DNA of 22,201 nucleotides, taken from JAZDJJ01 sp043804035. GTDB lineage: Bacteria > Bacteroidota > Bacteroidia > Palsa-948. Under the pieces are notes generated by a model. The model ran no database searches. It had not been told where the DNA came from and saw nothing but the letters and a program-made list of their open reading frames with translations. Position numbers and translations under genes: made by a program. Each line of letters starts with the position of its first letter. Within the stretch, counting starts at the first letter, position 1. The stretch is taken from assembly GCA_043804035.1 (NCBI GenBank), contig JAZDJJ010000017.1:1-22201 (forward strand), read 5' to 3'. Shown here piece after piece: positions 14,538-21,758 of the stretch.

Positions 14538-14612
14538 ATAATAAAATTTCTTTATGGGAATGACAAAAAAATTGGAATGACGAAATCAAGTTTATTAGTT
14601 TAGAAAAAAAAA

Positions 14613-14638
14613 TTGACTTTAAAAACTTACTACATTTG
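14613..14638 (+). promoter_or_regulatory. Candidate promoter for the M42 peptidase gene
   Basis: TTG at 14613-14615 and TACATTTG at 14631-14638 are separated by 15 bp, shorter than the usual 19. The leader to the ATG at 14715 would be about 70 nt. Confidence 0.4.
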
Positions 14639-14714
14639 TTCCAAATAAATTTTGAGTAATAGTTCAACTGAACACAAATTTGTTTCAACCCATTACATAA
14701 TCTTTTCTATTTAT

Positions 14715-15818
14715 ATGTCTTTAAAATCTCTCGTTCCTGAATCGCTAAAATTTTTGGAAGAGTACATCAATGCTCCTTCTCCCGTAGGATTTGAATGTCG
14801 TTTGCCCCACGGGCAAAAAACCGGACAACAATTTTGGGTTGAATATATAAAACCATTTGTTGATGATTTTTTTATTGACACCTATGGCACAGCTATGGGA
14901 ATTATTAATCCGAAAGAAGAATATAAAGTCATCATAGCATCGCATGCCGATGAAATTTCATGGTTCGTACATTATATAACAAAGGAAGGATTCATCTATC
15001 TGATTCGTAATGGCAGCATAGATCATCAGGTTGCTCTTTCCAAGCGAGCAAACATTCACACTGAAAAAGGAATCGTGAAAGCTGTGTTCGGATGGCCAGC
15101 TATTCATGTGCGAGAGCCGGGCAAAGAAGAACATCCATCTGTTAAAAATCTTTTTCTGGATTGCGGTTGCAAGTCGGATAAGGAAGTAGAGAAACTTGGT
15201 GTGCATGTTGGATGTGTTGTTACTTATGAAGATGGTTTTATGATTCTGAACAATCAATATTTTGTAGGCAGAGCGTTGGACAATAGGATTGGTGGATTTA
15301 CAATTGCGCAAGTAGCACGTTTGCTAAAAGAGAAAAAAATAAAACTTCCATTCGGATTATATATTGTTAACGCTGTGCAGGAAGAAGTAGGATCGCATGG
15401 AGCAAGAATGATTGCTTCGCGGATAAAACCTAATGTTGCCATCGTCACCGATGCCACTCACGATACGCAAACTCCAATGATAAATAAAATGCTGAGTGGA
15501 GATATTTTTTGCGGTAAAGGACCTTCGCTTACTTACGGACCTGCTGTGCATAATAAATTTTTGGACTTTGTAATTTCAGTTGCAAAAAAAAATCACATTC
15601 CATTTCAGCGAGAAGCAGTATTCCGCGTCACCGGCACTGACGCCGATGCTTTTGCTTATTCGGGTACTGGCATTGCATCTGTACTCATTTCGCTACCGAT
15701 TCGTTATATGCACACCACTGTTGAAATGACGCATCGTGGCGATTTAGAAAATGTTATTCGCCTCATTTATGAAACAGTACGCAGTATCAAGTGCAATCAA
15801 AGTTTTAATTACTTGTAA
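14715..15818 (+). CDS. M42-family metallo-aminopeptidase (FrvX type)
   Basis: A 367-residue cytoplasmic dinuclear-metal aminopeptidase. Metal and catalytic residues are readable: H77 and D79 in ASHADEIS, D189 in GRALDNRIGG, E223-E224 in AVQEEVGSHG, D246 in IVTDATHD, and H333 in RYMHTTVEM. The family forms dodecameric tetrahedral shells that trim peptides. I start at the ATG at 14715; an upstream TTG (14652) would add 21 residues without homology. Residues 28-36 (CRLPHGQKT) appear inserted between PSPVGFE and GQQFWVEYI compared with the family as I know it; the DNA there contains TTTGCCC-CAC-GGGCAAA, a perfect small hairpin. The stop codon directly abuts that of the convergent lipoprotein gene. 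Confidence 0.9.
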   Translation: MSLKSLVPESLKFLEEYINAPSPVGFECRLPHGQKTGQQFWVEYIKPFVDDFFIDTYGTAMGIINPKEEYKVIIASHADEISWFVHYITKEGFIYLIRNGSIDHQVALSKRANIHTEKGIVKAVFGWPAIHVREPGKEEHPSVKNLFLDCGCKSDKEVEKLGVHVGCVVTYEDGFMILNNQYFVGRALDNRIGGFTIAQVARLLKEKKIKLPFGLYIVNAVQEEVGSHGARMIASRIKPNVAIVTDATHDTQTPMINKMLSGDIFCGKGPSLTYGPAVHNKFLDFVISVAKKNHIPFQREAVFRVTGTDADAFAYSGTGIASVLISLPIRYMHTTVEMTHRGDLENVIRLIYETVRSIKCNQSFNYL

Positions 15819-16088
15819 TTATTCTTTGAATTTTCCTTGTATCTTTTTCTTATTTCGTCTGGCAATTTCTTTTCGTGTTTTTCGTAATAATCTCTTGTAA
15901 GCACGTTTCTGTTTTTTGGAAATTTTACTTATATCTTCGGCAATTTCTTTTGGAGATTGGTGACAATTGATATCAGATAATTCCCGATGCTCTTTGTCGT
16001 GTGCGGAATAATCATCTTGTCTTCGTAGAAAACAACCGGACAAAAAAAGAAATAACAAAAAATAGATAATCCGAAAAGTAATATTCAT
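15819..16088 (-). CDS. Small basic lipoprotein, unknown function
   Basis: 89 residues. The signal peptide ends in LSGC with the lipidated cysteine at residue 19. The remainder starts polar, then becomes strongly basic and helical, with many Lys/Arg from residue 55 to the end (KKQKRAYKRLLRKTRKEIAR). I do not recognise a family. The stop codon touches the stop of the M42 gene (TAA-TTA). A minus-strand TACTTTTG lies at 16101-16094, with TTTG 15 bp upstream; if used, the mRNA would begin at or next to the ATG. It is small, but the clear lipobox supports it as a real gene. Confidence 0.65.
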   Translation of the reverse strand: MNITFRIIYFLLFLFLSGCFLRRQDDYSAHDKEHRELSDINCHQSPKEIAEDISKISKKQKRAYKRLLRKTRKEIARRNKKKIQGKFKE

Positions 16089-16138
16089 AATATCAAAAGT
16101 ATGAGATTTATCTTATCAAAATGTGAATAATAATATAT

Positions 16139-16215
16139 TGTTGAAATGTGAAACAAACAGAGAAGGTAAGTGTGTGATGATTATTTTTTGCGTGATAGTT
16201 ATTCTCATTTCAACA
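16139..16215. repeat. Inverted repeat pair bounding a 77-bp stretch
   Basis: TGTTGAAATG (16139-16148) and CATTTCAACA (16206-16215) are perfect 10-bp inverted repeats 57 bp apart in the 362-bp gap before the thiolase-like gene. The content between them has no reading frame. It could be a miniature element or an RNA structure; no second copy is seen in the window. Confidence 0.45.
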
Positions 16216-16241
16216 GCATAAATAAAAAGCAAAAATGAATC

Positions 16242-16264
16242 TCCCCGCAGCAAGCTGACGGGGA
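16242..16264. terminator. GC-rich hairpin, possible terminator
   Basis: TCCCCG (16242-16247) pairs with CGGGGA (16259-16264). An inner CAG/CTG pairing gives a 9-bp stem with one bulge and a CAAG loop, and its GC content stands out against its surroundings. T-rich sequence follows only some 35 bp later, so it may be a REP-like hairpin instead of a terminator. Confidence 0.45.
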
Positions 16265-16338
16265 ATTCTCTCGATTAAATTTCTTCTATGAATCTTTTTT
16301 GATTTTTATTTTGTTTGTATGTAATTAAAAATTTTATG

Positions 16339-16346
16339 TATATTTG
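16339..16346 (+). promoter_or_regulatory. -7 box for the thiolase/DUF35-SCP2 unit
   Basis: TATATTTG matches TAnnTTTG, with TTTG 21 bp upstream at 16314-16317, a little wide of the usual 19. The start site near 16352 would make the leader about 98 nt, nearly all of it heptamer repeat. Confidence 0.55.
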
Positions 16347-16366
16347 CCGACTTTATAATATAATCA

Positions 16367-16450
16367 ATTTTAAATTTTAAATTGTATTCAATAATCAATA
16401 ATCAATAATCAATAATCAATAATCAATAATCAATAATCAATAATCAATAT
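16367..16450 (+). repeat. 12-unit heptanucleotide array ending at a start codon
   Basis: From 16367 the sequence keeps a strict 7-bp phase: ATTTTAA twice, ATTGTAT once, TCAATAA eight times (16388-16443, perfect), and TCAATAT (16444-16450). The ATG of the thiolase-like gene begins at the next base. The array thus spans 84 bp, contains the ribosome-binding region and is probably transcribed. Confidence 0.95.
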
Positions 16451-17692
16451 ATGAGACGAGTAGGAATTGTAGGCGCAGGCATCACTGATTGCCGCAGTCG
16501 CTGGGTAGAAGCAACATATTGGGAACTTTTCCAGATGGCTACACGCGCAACACTTGAAGATGCCAAAGTTACAGCCGATGAAATTGATTCGGTTGTCTAT
16601 GGAATCTATAATGATATTTTTGAACATCAGGCAATCCCTGAAAGTTCTCTCACTGGAATAATAGGAATGCATCATAAACCGGGAGTGCGTGTAACTTCTG
16701 GCGGTGCTACAGGTTTTTATGCTATGCGTGCTGCCATTATGGAAGTAGCATCGGGCTATTCCGATTTAGTACTTTGCGTGGGCGGTGAAAAAGCAACCGA
16801 CTGTTTTGACCCATTGTCAAAAACACAAACTCCGATGGTGATTGACACTATTGCAAAATCGTGGGATCCGTTTTTTGAATATCCCCTTGGTGCAACTGCC
16901 AGCGATTCATATATGCAAGTTTGTATGGCGTACAACGATAATCATCCTAACGATATCAATGACCCTGTTGTTCGTGCAAAAATTATTGAAATGCTTTGTC
17001 GTCAGGGCAATCGCAATCCTTTCGGACAAAGAAGAGATGAAAAAGTTACTGCAGAACAAGTGCTTGAATCGCGATGGATAATTGCACCATTTCTTCGGTT
17101 GCTTGAAGTTTGTATGTACACCGAAGGCGCAGGCGGACTTCTTTTTGCCAGCGAAGAAAAAGCAAAAGAGATAAGCAAGAGAACAGGTACTCCTGTGATT
17201 TGGGTGAAAGGAATTGGTGCAGCAAATGAATCATATAATCCCGGTCGTGGAGGATTTTACAAACCACTTCACCGCATTGAATCAGACCGCATCGCAGCAG
17301 AGCGTGCTTACAAAATGGCGGGAGTAACACCAAAAGATATTAAACTCATTGAGTTGCACGATGCTTTTATTGCGCAATTCATGGTAACGATGGGTGAAAT
17401 GGGATTTGTGCCTATCGGAAAAACACGTTCTTTGATTGATAAGCATATTATGGCAGACATCCGCGAACTTGGCGAACACGATGTGCCACGCAACGGACAA
17501 TTATTAATTAATCCATCAGGAGGACTTATTTTCGGAGGACATTTTGTTGGTGGCTCCAATATGTTCTCAACTTGGTCGGCAAGAAGAGAAATGATTGCCC
17601 GTAACATTCGCTATAGTTTGGTTCACGGAACAGGAGCTATCAATGCTGTGTTTGGCGGAGCAGTGGTTTTTGAATTGGAAGGAGGAAGATAA
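16451..17692 (+). CDS. Thiolase-fold enzyme lacking both catalytic cysteines
   Basis: A 413-residue SCP2/archaeal-type thiolase-superfamily protein. It has the MRRVGIVGAGITDCR opening, the dimer-helix region, HDAF (303-306, the usual NEAF/HDAF motif) and NPSGG (354-358) followed by GGHFVGGSN, in place of GHPxGATG. Where the nucleophilic Cys of C-x-[ST]-G-x-x-A is expected the protein reads TSGGATGFYA, placing G85 at that position. The C-terminal Cys-x-G-G is VFGG (V400). Classic Claisen condensation or thiolysis by acyl-Cys is therefore unlikely. A DUF35-SCP2 gene follows after 106 bp without a clear promoter, so the two are probably one operon and complex. Ltp2-type retro-aldolases, which work with DUF35 partners, are a plausible analogue. 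Alternatives: a lipid-transfer or a non-enzymatic role. Confidence 0.85.
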   Translation: MRRVGIVGAGITDCRSRWVEATYWELFQMATRATLEDAKVTADEIDSVVYGIYNDIFEHQAIPESSLTGIIGMHHKPGVRVTSGGATGFYAMRAAIMEVASGYSDLVLCVGGEKATDCFDPLSKTQTPMVIDTIAKSWDPFFEYPLGATASDSYMQVCMAYNDNHPNDINDPVVRAKIIEMLCRQGNRNPFGQRRDEKVTAEQVLESRWIIAPFLRLLEVCMYTEGAGGLLFASEEKAKEISKRTGTPVIWVKGIGAANESYNPGRGGFYKPLHRIESDRIAAERAYKMAGVTPKDIKLIELHDAFIAQFMVTMGEMGFVPIGKTRSLIDKHIMADIRELGEHDVPRNGQLLINPSGGLIFGGHFVGGSNMFSTWSARREMIARNIRYSLVHGTGAINAVFGGAVVFELEGGR

Positions 17693-17777
17693 ATCAATTG
17701 TAAAACAGAAAGAACTATAAATAGATATATTGAATTAAAAAAAAATAAAAAGACAGACAAACATTCCTATAACAAGC

Positions 17778-17798
17778 ATAAATAATAAATAATAAATT
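17778..17798 (+). repeat. 3-unit heptamer array ending at a start codon
   Basis: ATAAATA, ATAAATA and ATAAATT occupy 17778-17798, and the ATG of the DUF35-SCP2 gene begins at 17799. As at 16450, the last unit abuts the start codon in exact phase. Confidence 0.7.
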
Positions 17799-18785
17799 AT
17801 GAAAGAAATGGTTTTAAAACCCGAATTTAATCTTCCGAAAGAAACATCGGAAGTTATCGGGAAAGATGGCAAACAATACTTGCAGTTCAACACGAGTATG
17901 GCAACGCTCTATCAGCAGACCTATGGTGAACATTCGCGCTTTTTCTTTGCACTAAAAGAAGCACGACTCATTGGAAGTAAATGCACAAAATGTGGACAGG
18001 TGATGGTTCCTGCTGCCACATGGCATTGTCCGATGTGCAACTTTGCCGAGATGAAAGAAATAGAACTTCCTCATCGCGGAATATTAGCACAAACAGCACC
18101 TATCACTATTTTCCCCTCCACTTCTTTTATCGGGCAGGCACCTTTCTGCCGCGGATATGTTGATGTAGCCACCAATGCAAAAGTGGCATCGTTCCTTCCT
18201 TCACGGATGAGAACAACCACAGGCATTCCGCGTCCGGGAATTTTTGTAAAAGGAATTGAATTGAAATTGGTCTTTGTAGAAAAAAGAGTTGGTTCTATCC
18301 TTGACATATTCTGGGTACCTATGTCCGAGATTTCAGCAAAACTCAGGAAGAAAGAACCACTTTTTGAAAATGAAATAGATTTTGAAAGTCCCACACTTCC
18401 TAAAATAAAACTTAATAAAGATTTTAAACCGGTTTATACTTCCTTAATGCAATCGCTAAAGGAAATGTCGGCAAATGTTTCAAAGAGTCCACGCGCACAG
18501 CAAAACCTTGCAGGAAAAAAATATTGTGTTAGCGTAAAAACAGGTGGCGGCGATTTTACTTTTATCATTAAAAAAAGCAGAATGTTTATTGAAGCAGGAA
18601 TTTCTAAGAATACCGACTTTACTATTGTAGCAAACGATCCTAAAATATTTATGGACTGGATAAAAGATGGCTCGCTCACCGATGCTGTGGTAGAAGGAAC
18701 GCTATGGCTACCTTCTCGCGAAGCATTTATCATATTACCAATGTTAGACCGTTTGCCGCGCTCCATACGAAGAGACCTTTTTTGA
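17799..18785 (+). CDS. DUF35 zinc-ribbon/OB-fold protein fused to an SCP2 sterol-carrier domain
   Basis: 328 residues. Residues about 45-180 are a DUF35 unit: an N-terminal helix (SRFFFALKEARLIGSKC), a rubredoxin-like zinc ribbon with C62-x2-C65 and C77-x2-C80, then an OB fold. Residues about 235-320 look like an SCP2 domain, with GDFTFIIKKSRMFIE, the ANDPKIFMDWIKDG helix and the closing ADAVVEGTLWL-like strand (here TDAVVEGTLWL). DUF35 proteins bind thiolase-fold enzymes and help position CoA substrates, as in archaeal acetoacetyl-CoA thiolase/HMG-CoA synthase and in actinobacterial Ltp2 aldolase complexes. SCP2 domains bind acyl chains or sterols. The fused pair next to a Cys-less thiolase suggests a complex acting on a hydrophobic CoA ester; the reaction is inferred. 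Confidence 0.82.
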   Translation: MKEMVLKPEFNLPKETSEVIGKDGKQYLQFNTSMATLYQQTYGEHSRFFFALKEARLIGSKCTKCGQVMVPAATWHCPMCNFAEMKEIELPHRGILAQTAPITIFPSTSFIGQAPFCRGYVDVATNAKVASFLPSRMRTTTGIPRPGIFVKGIELKLVFVEKRVGSILDIFWVPMSEISAKLRKKEPLFENEIDFESPTLPKIKLNKDFKPVYTSLMQSLKEMSANVSKSPRAQQNLAGKKYCVSVKTGGGDFTFIIKKSRMFIEAGISKNTDFTIVANDPKIFMDWIKDGSLTDAVVEGTLWLPSREAFIILPMLDRLPRSIRRDLF

Positions 18786-18811
18786 AATTGATTATTGTGC
18801 AGTTCTAAATT

Positions 18812-18880
18812 CAGACCTCCTGACCTATCCATATAAAATGAGTGCATAGGTTCATAAAGAAGATGCGCATATATTTGTCG
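18812..18880 (+). repeat. About 69-bp dispersed repeat, copy 2
   Basis: Roughly 75% identical to the reverse complement of 9862-9930, starting CAGACCTCCTGACCTATCC. It lies just upstream of the M1 peptidase gene, and its 3' end contributes that gene's -7 box (TATATTTG); copy 1 has TATATTTT there. Confidence 0.6.
18870..18877 (+). promoter_or_regulatory. -7 box for the M1 peptidase gene
   Basis: TATATTTG matches TAnnTTTG, at the right end of the dispersed repeat. The start site near 18884 gives a leader of about 48 nt to the ATG at 18932. No -33 TTG is evident. Confidence 0.5.
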
Positions 18881-18931
18881 GTTCAAAAATAAGTTGTAAT
18901 ATTGCTCGCCTATGTAGTTACAAGTTTTTAT

Positions 18932-21397
18932 ATGAAAAAAATATTTTTCTTTTTGATTCTTTTTACTTTATCTTTTTTCTCTCAAATTCAATTTGAAAAA
19001 AAATTATTTTCACAAACCAAAGTTCGCTCTTACATTGCTGACCCATCACTTATTCTGAGAGAGCACAATGTAGATTTCCAACACTTGAAACTTGAAATTT
19101 CTTTTGTCCCACAGAACAAACTTGTCAAAGGAAAAGTTACTCACTATTTTGTTCCACTTCGTCAGAATGTGGATTCTATTGTGCTGGACGGCATAGATAT
19201 AAATATAAAAGAAGCAAGCATCAACGGCAAACCTGTAAAGTTCAAAACCGACAGTGCATACATAACTATCTTTCCTTCATCATCTCTTTCATGGAACGAA
19301 AAAGATTCTCTGACCATCATTTATGAAGCCACTCCGTCAAGAGGACTTTTTTTTATCGGATGGAATGACAAGACAGGTATTTGCCAAAAACAAATCTGGT
19401 CGCAGGGACAGGGCATTGACAACCGTTGCTGGATCCCGATGTATGATCATATAAATGATAAGATTACCACAGAAACTATCATCACATTTGATACTGCATA
19501 CAAAGTTCTTTCTAACGGAAAATTTATTGAAAAGAAAAAAAACAGCAACGGCACTTTCACATGGCATTACAAAATGAGTCATCCTCATGCATCTTATCTT
19601 ATTATGCTTGGCATCGGCAAATATGATATTAAAGAAACAAAATCGTCTTCCGGTGTTCCTATCTATCTTTATTATTATCCCGAATGGAAAAGCCGTGTAG
19701 AAACCACTTACATGCACAGCGAAAAGATGATGGACTTTTTTGAAAAAGAAATCGGGGTTTCATATCCTTGGGAAAATTACTCACAAATTCCGGTGCAGGA
19801 TTTTTTGTATGGCGCTATGGAAAATACTACTGCTACTATTTTCAGTGATTCTTTTTTTGGGGACGATAGAGCTTTCCTTGAAAAAAATTATATCGGCACC
19901 AATGCACACGAACTTGCACATCAGTGGTTTGGTGATTTTGTTACTGCTAATTCACGTAATCACCATTGGTTGCAGGAAAGTTTTGCTAATCATTACGAGT
20001 GGATGTTAGAACGGGAAGTTTTTGGTCAGGATTATTTTGACTGGATAAGAAGATATGCTAACAAATCTTCCATTGAAGAATCCAAGAAAAATAAATATCC
20101 CATAGCACACAGCGGAGCAGGAAGAGTAAGGCATTATCAGAAAGGAGCTTTGGTGCTAAATATGCTTAAATATGTATGTGGCAGAGAAGCTTTCAATAAA
20201 GCCATAAAATATTATCTGGAAAAACACAAATATAAAAATGTTGATTCGCATGACCTTCTCCTTGCATTTGAAGAAACTCTCGGTATGCAGTTGAATTGGT
20301 TCTGGGAGCAATGGGTGTATAAAGGGGGTGAGCCGAATTATGAAGTTTCGTTCAGGGATGTTGTGTTACCACGCACGGATGGCAGCAAGAGTATAACTTA
20401 TTTTGATCATTTTTCTGAGTTCAATGTAAAGCAAACACACGAAACAAGTGATGTGGTAGGGCTCTTCAAAATGCCAATTTGGTTTGAAGTGCAGTATGCT
20501 GATGGTACTATTGATAAAAAACAAGTATGGATAGAAAAACAATCCGAGACCGTTGTCATTCCAAATCCTAATCAGAAGAAAATTGATTTTGTTCTTTTTG
20601 ACCCAAACAACGAAATATTAAAGTTGGTAAAATTTGAAAAGCCGTTTGACATGCTAAAAGAACAGGCAATGAAAGCCAAACACATGTTTGACCGATATGA
20701 CGCTCTGGTTGCTATGCGTGATATTCCAATTGAACGCAAAAGAGAATTGCTTTTTCTGATTTTTGTTAAAGAAACTTTTCATGTTATTAAAGAAGAGATT
20801 ATAAATCAACTCATTAAAGACGATAATAGGCAATCAAAAGATATTATCAAAACTGCAATTAAAGATAAAGATGCGAAAGTTCGCAATGCAGTGCTCGGCA
20901 ATATAAAATTCCTTCACGAAGATATGCTTCCTGAAATAGAAAAACTTTTGAAGGACTCTTCTTACGAAATCATCAGCACGACACTGGAATATCTTGCCTT
21001 TGTTAATCCCAATAAAATTCCATTTTATCTTGAGCAGACAAAAGATGTGGAAGGGTTCCCGGGTAAGAATGTAAAAATAAAGTGGCTGGAACTTGCTTGC
21101 CTCACCAACGAAAAATATATTGACCAGTTAGTGAGTTACGTTAGTAATACTTACGAGTTCTGCACACGCGTTAATGCAATGACATCGCTGAAAAAAGTAA
21201 ATTACATAGATCAAAATGCTATTGAATATATTATTGATGCTTTGATGAGCGAAAACTCCCGATTGAGTAATCCCGCTGCCGATGTGCTGAAATATTTTTA
21301 CGAACAACTTGCTTACAAGCGCATTATTATTGATTATGTGAAAGGAAAAAACTGGCAACCACGGGAAGAAAAAATTATTAAAGGAGTGATAAATTGA
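18932..21397 (+). CDS. Exported M1-family aminopeptidase with HEAT-like C-terminus
   Basis: 821 residues from the ATG at 18932, which opens a signal peptide (MKKIFFFLILFTLSFFSQ). A TTG at 18902 would add ten residues ahead of it and is unlikely. The gluzincin site is HELAH (326-330) with the third zinc ligand E349, exactly 18 residues after the second His, and the exopeptidase motif GAMEN (294-298) is present. The order of an N-terminal beta domain, the thermolysin-like core and an alpha C-terminal domain is normal for M1. The last 230 residues contain HEAT-like helical pairs (AIKDKDAKVRNAVLGNI, LLKDSSYEIISTTLEYLAF). It probably trims peptides in the periplasm or at the outer membrane. It is followed by repeat DNA, not by an operon partner. 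Confidence 0.92.
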   Translation: MKKIFFFLILFTLSFFSQIQFEKKLFSQTKVRSYIADPSLILREHNVDFQHLKLEISFVPQNKLVKGKVTHYFVPLRQNVDSIVLDGIDINIKEASINGKPVKFKTDSAYITIFPSSSLSWNEKDSLTIIYEATPSRGLFFIGWNDKTGICQKQIWSQGQGIDNRCWIPMYDHINDKITTETIITFDTAYKVLSNGKFIEKKKNSNGTFTWHYKMSHPHASYLIMLGIGKYDIKETKSSSGVPIYLYYYPEWKSRVETTYMHSEKMMDFFEKEIGVSYPWENYSQIPVQDFLYGAMENTTATIFSDSFFGDDRAFLEKNYIGTNAHELAHQWFGDFVTANSRNHHWLQESFANHYEWMLEREVFGQDYFDWIRRYANKSSIEESKKNKYPIAHSGAGRVRHYQKGALVLNMLKYVCGREAFNKAIKYYLEKHKYKNVDSHDLLLAFEETLGMQLNWFWEQWVYKGGEPNYEVSFRDVVLPRTDGSKSITYFDHFSEFNVKQTHETSDVVGLFKMPIWFEVQYADGTIDKKQVWIEKQSETVVIPNPNQKKIDFVLFDPNNEILKLVKFEKPFDMLKEQAMKAKHMFDRYDALVAMRDIPIERKRELLFLIFVKETFHVIKEEIINQLIKDDNRQSKDIIKTAIKDKDAKVRNAVLGNIKFLHEDMLPEIEKLLKDSSYEIISTTLEYLAFVNPNKIPFYLEQTKDVEGFPGKNVKIKWLELACLTNEKYIDQLVSYVSNTYEFCTRVNAMTSLKKVNYIDQNAIEYIIDALMSENSRLSNPAADVLKYFYEQLAYKRIIIDYVKGKNWQPREEKIIKGVIN

Positions 21398-21418
21398 GAG
21401 AGGCACGAATAAAGGTAA

Positions 21419-21558
21419 GGGCGGTTCCAAAAATTGGTTTCGTCATTGCGACTGCGAGTCACGAAGCAGGAAGCAATCTCTATTTCTACATGAAAAAACA
21501 GATTGCTTCAGTCGTTCCTCCTTCACAATGACGTTTATTTGTATTTTTAAAACTGCCC
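21419..21558. mobile_element. MITE-like repeat, copy B (CATTGCGA palindrome type)
   Basis: Ends are inverted: GGGCGGTTCCAAAAATT on the left, and GGGCAGTTTTAAAAATA when the right end is read on the minus strand. The palindromic core 21441-21543 runs from CGTCATTGCGA to a CAATGACG. It is the inverted counterpart of copy A, and the only CATTGCGA copy here with both ends intact. It lies in the 361-bp gap between convergent genes; the hairpin may stop transcription from both. Confidence 0.8.
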
Positions 21559-21608
21559 GTAACTTCTCCATATTCGCAGATAAATCGGATAGATGATTTT
21601 ATAAATCT

Positions 21609-21723
21609 AGGACTTACGCCAAAAAAATAATTCTGCCACAAAGATTCACAAAGAAATTCTGGTGAATTATTCTCTTACAAAAAAACTTTGTGGTTTTATT
21701 TTTTCTTGAATTTTTAAAACTGC
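21609..21723. repeat. MITE-like repeat, copy D (degenerate, CACAAAG interior)
   Basis: It starts AGGACTTACGCC and ends TTTTTAAAACTGC. The right end resembles the right end of copy B, and the left end resembles the outer end of copy A (GCGTAAGTC read in reverse). The interior has CCACAAAGATTCACAAAG facing AACTTTGTGG, like copy C. No gene is visible here. Confidence 0.5.
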
Positions 21724-21758
21724 TAATCTGCAATATTTGGTTGAGTGATTTTATAATT

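Noticed and set aside
16367..16450. CRISPR array
   Set aside because: The units are 7 bp without spacers, so this is a microsatellite.
18071..18886. Long minus-strand frames opposite the DUF35-SCP2 gene
   Set aside because: They are shadows of the plus-strand gene with unlikely amino-acid composition; the plus strand has clear domain motifs.
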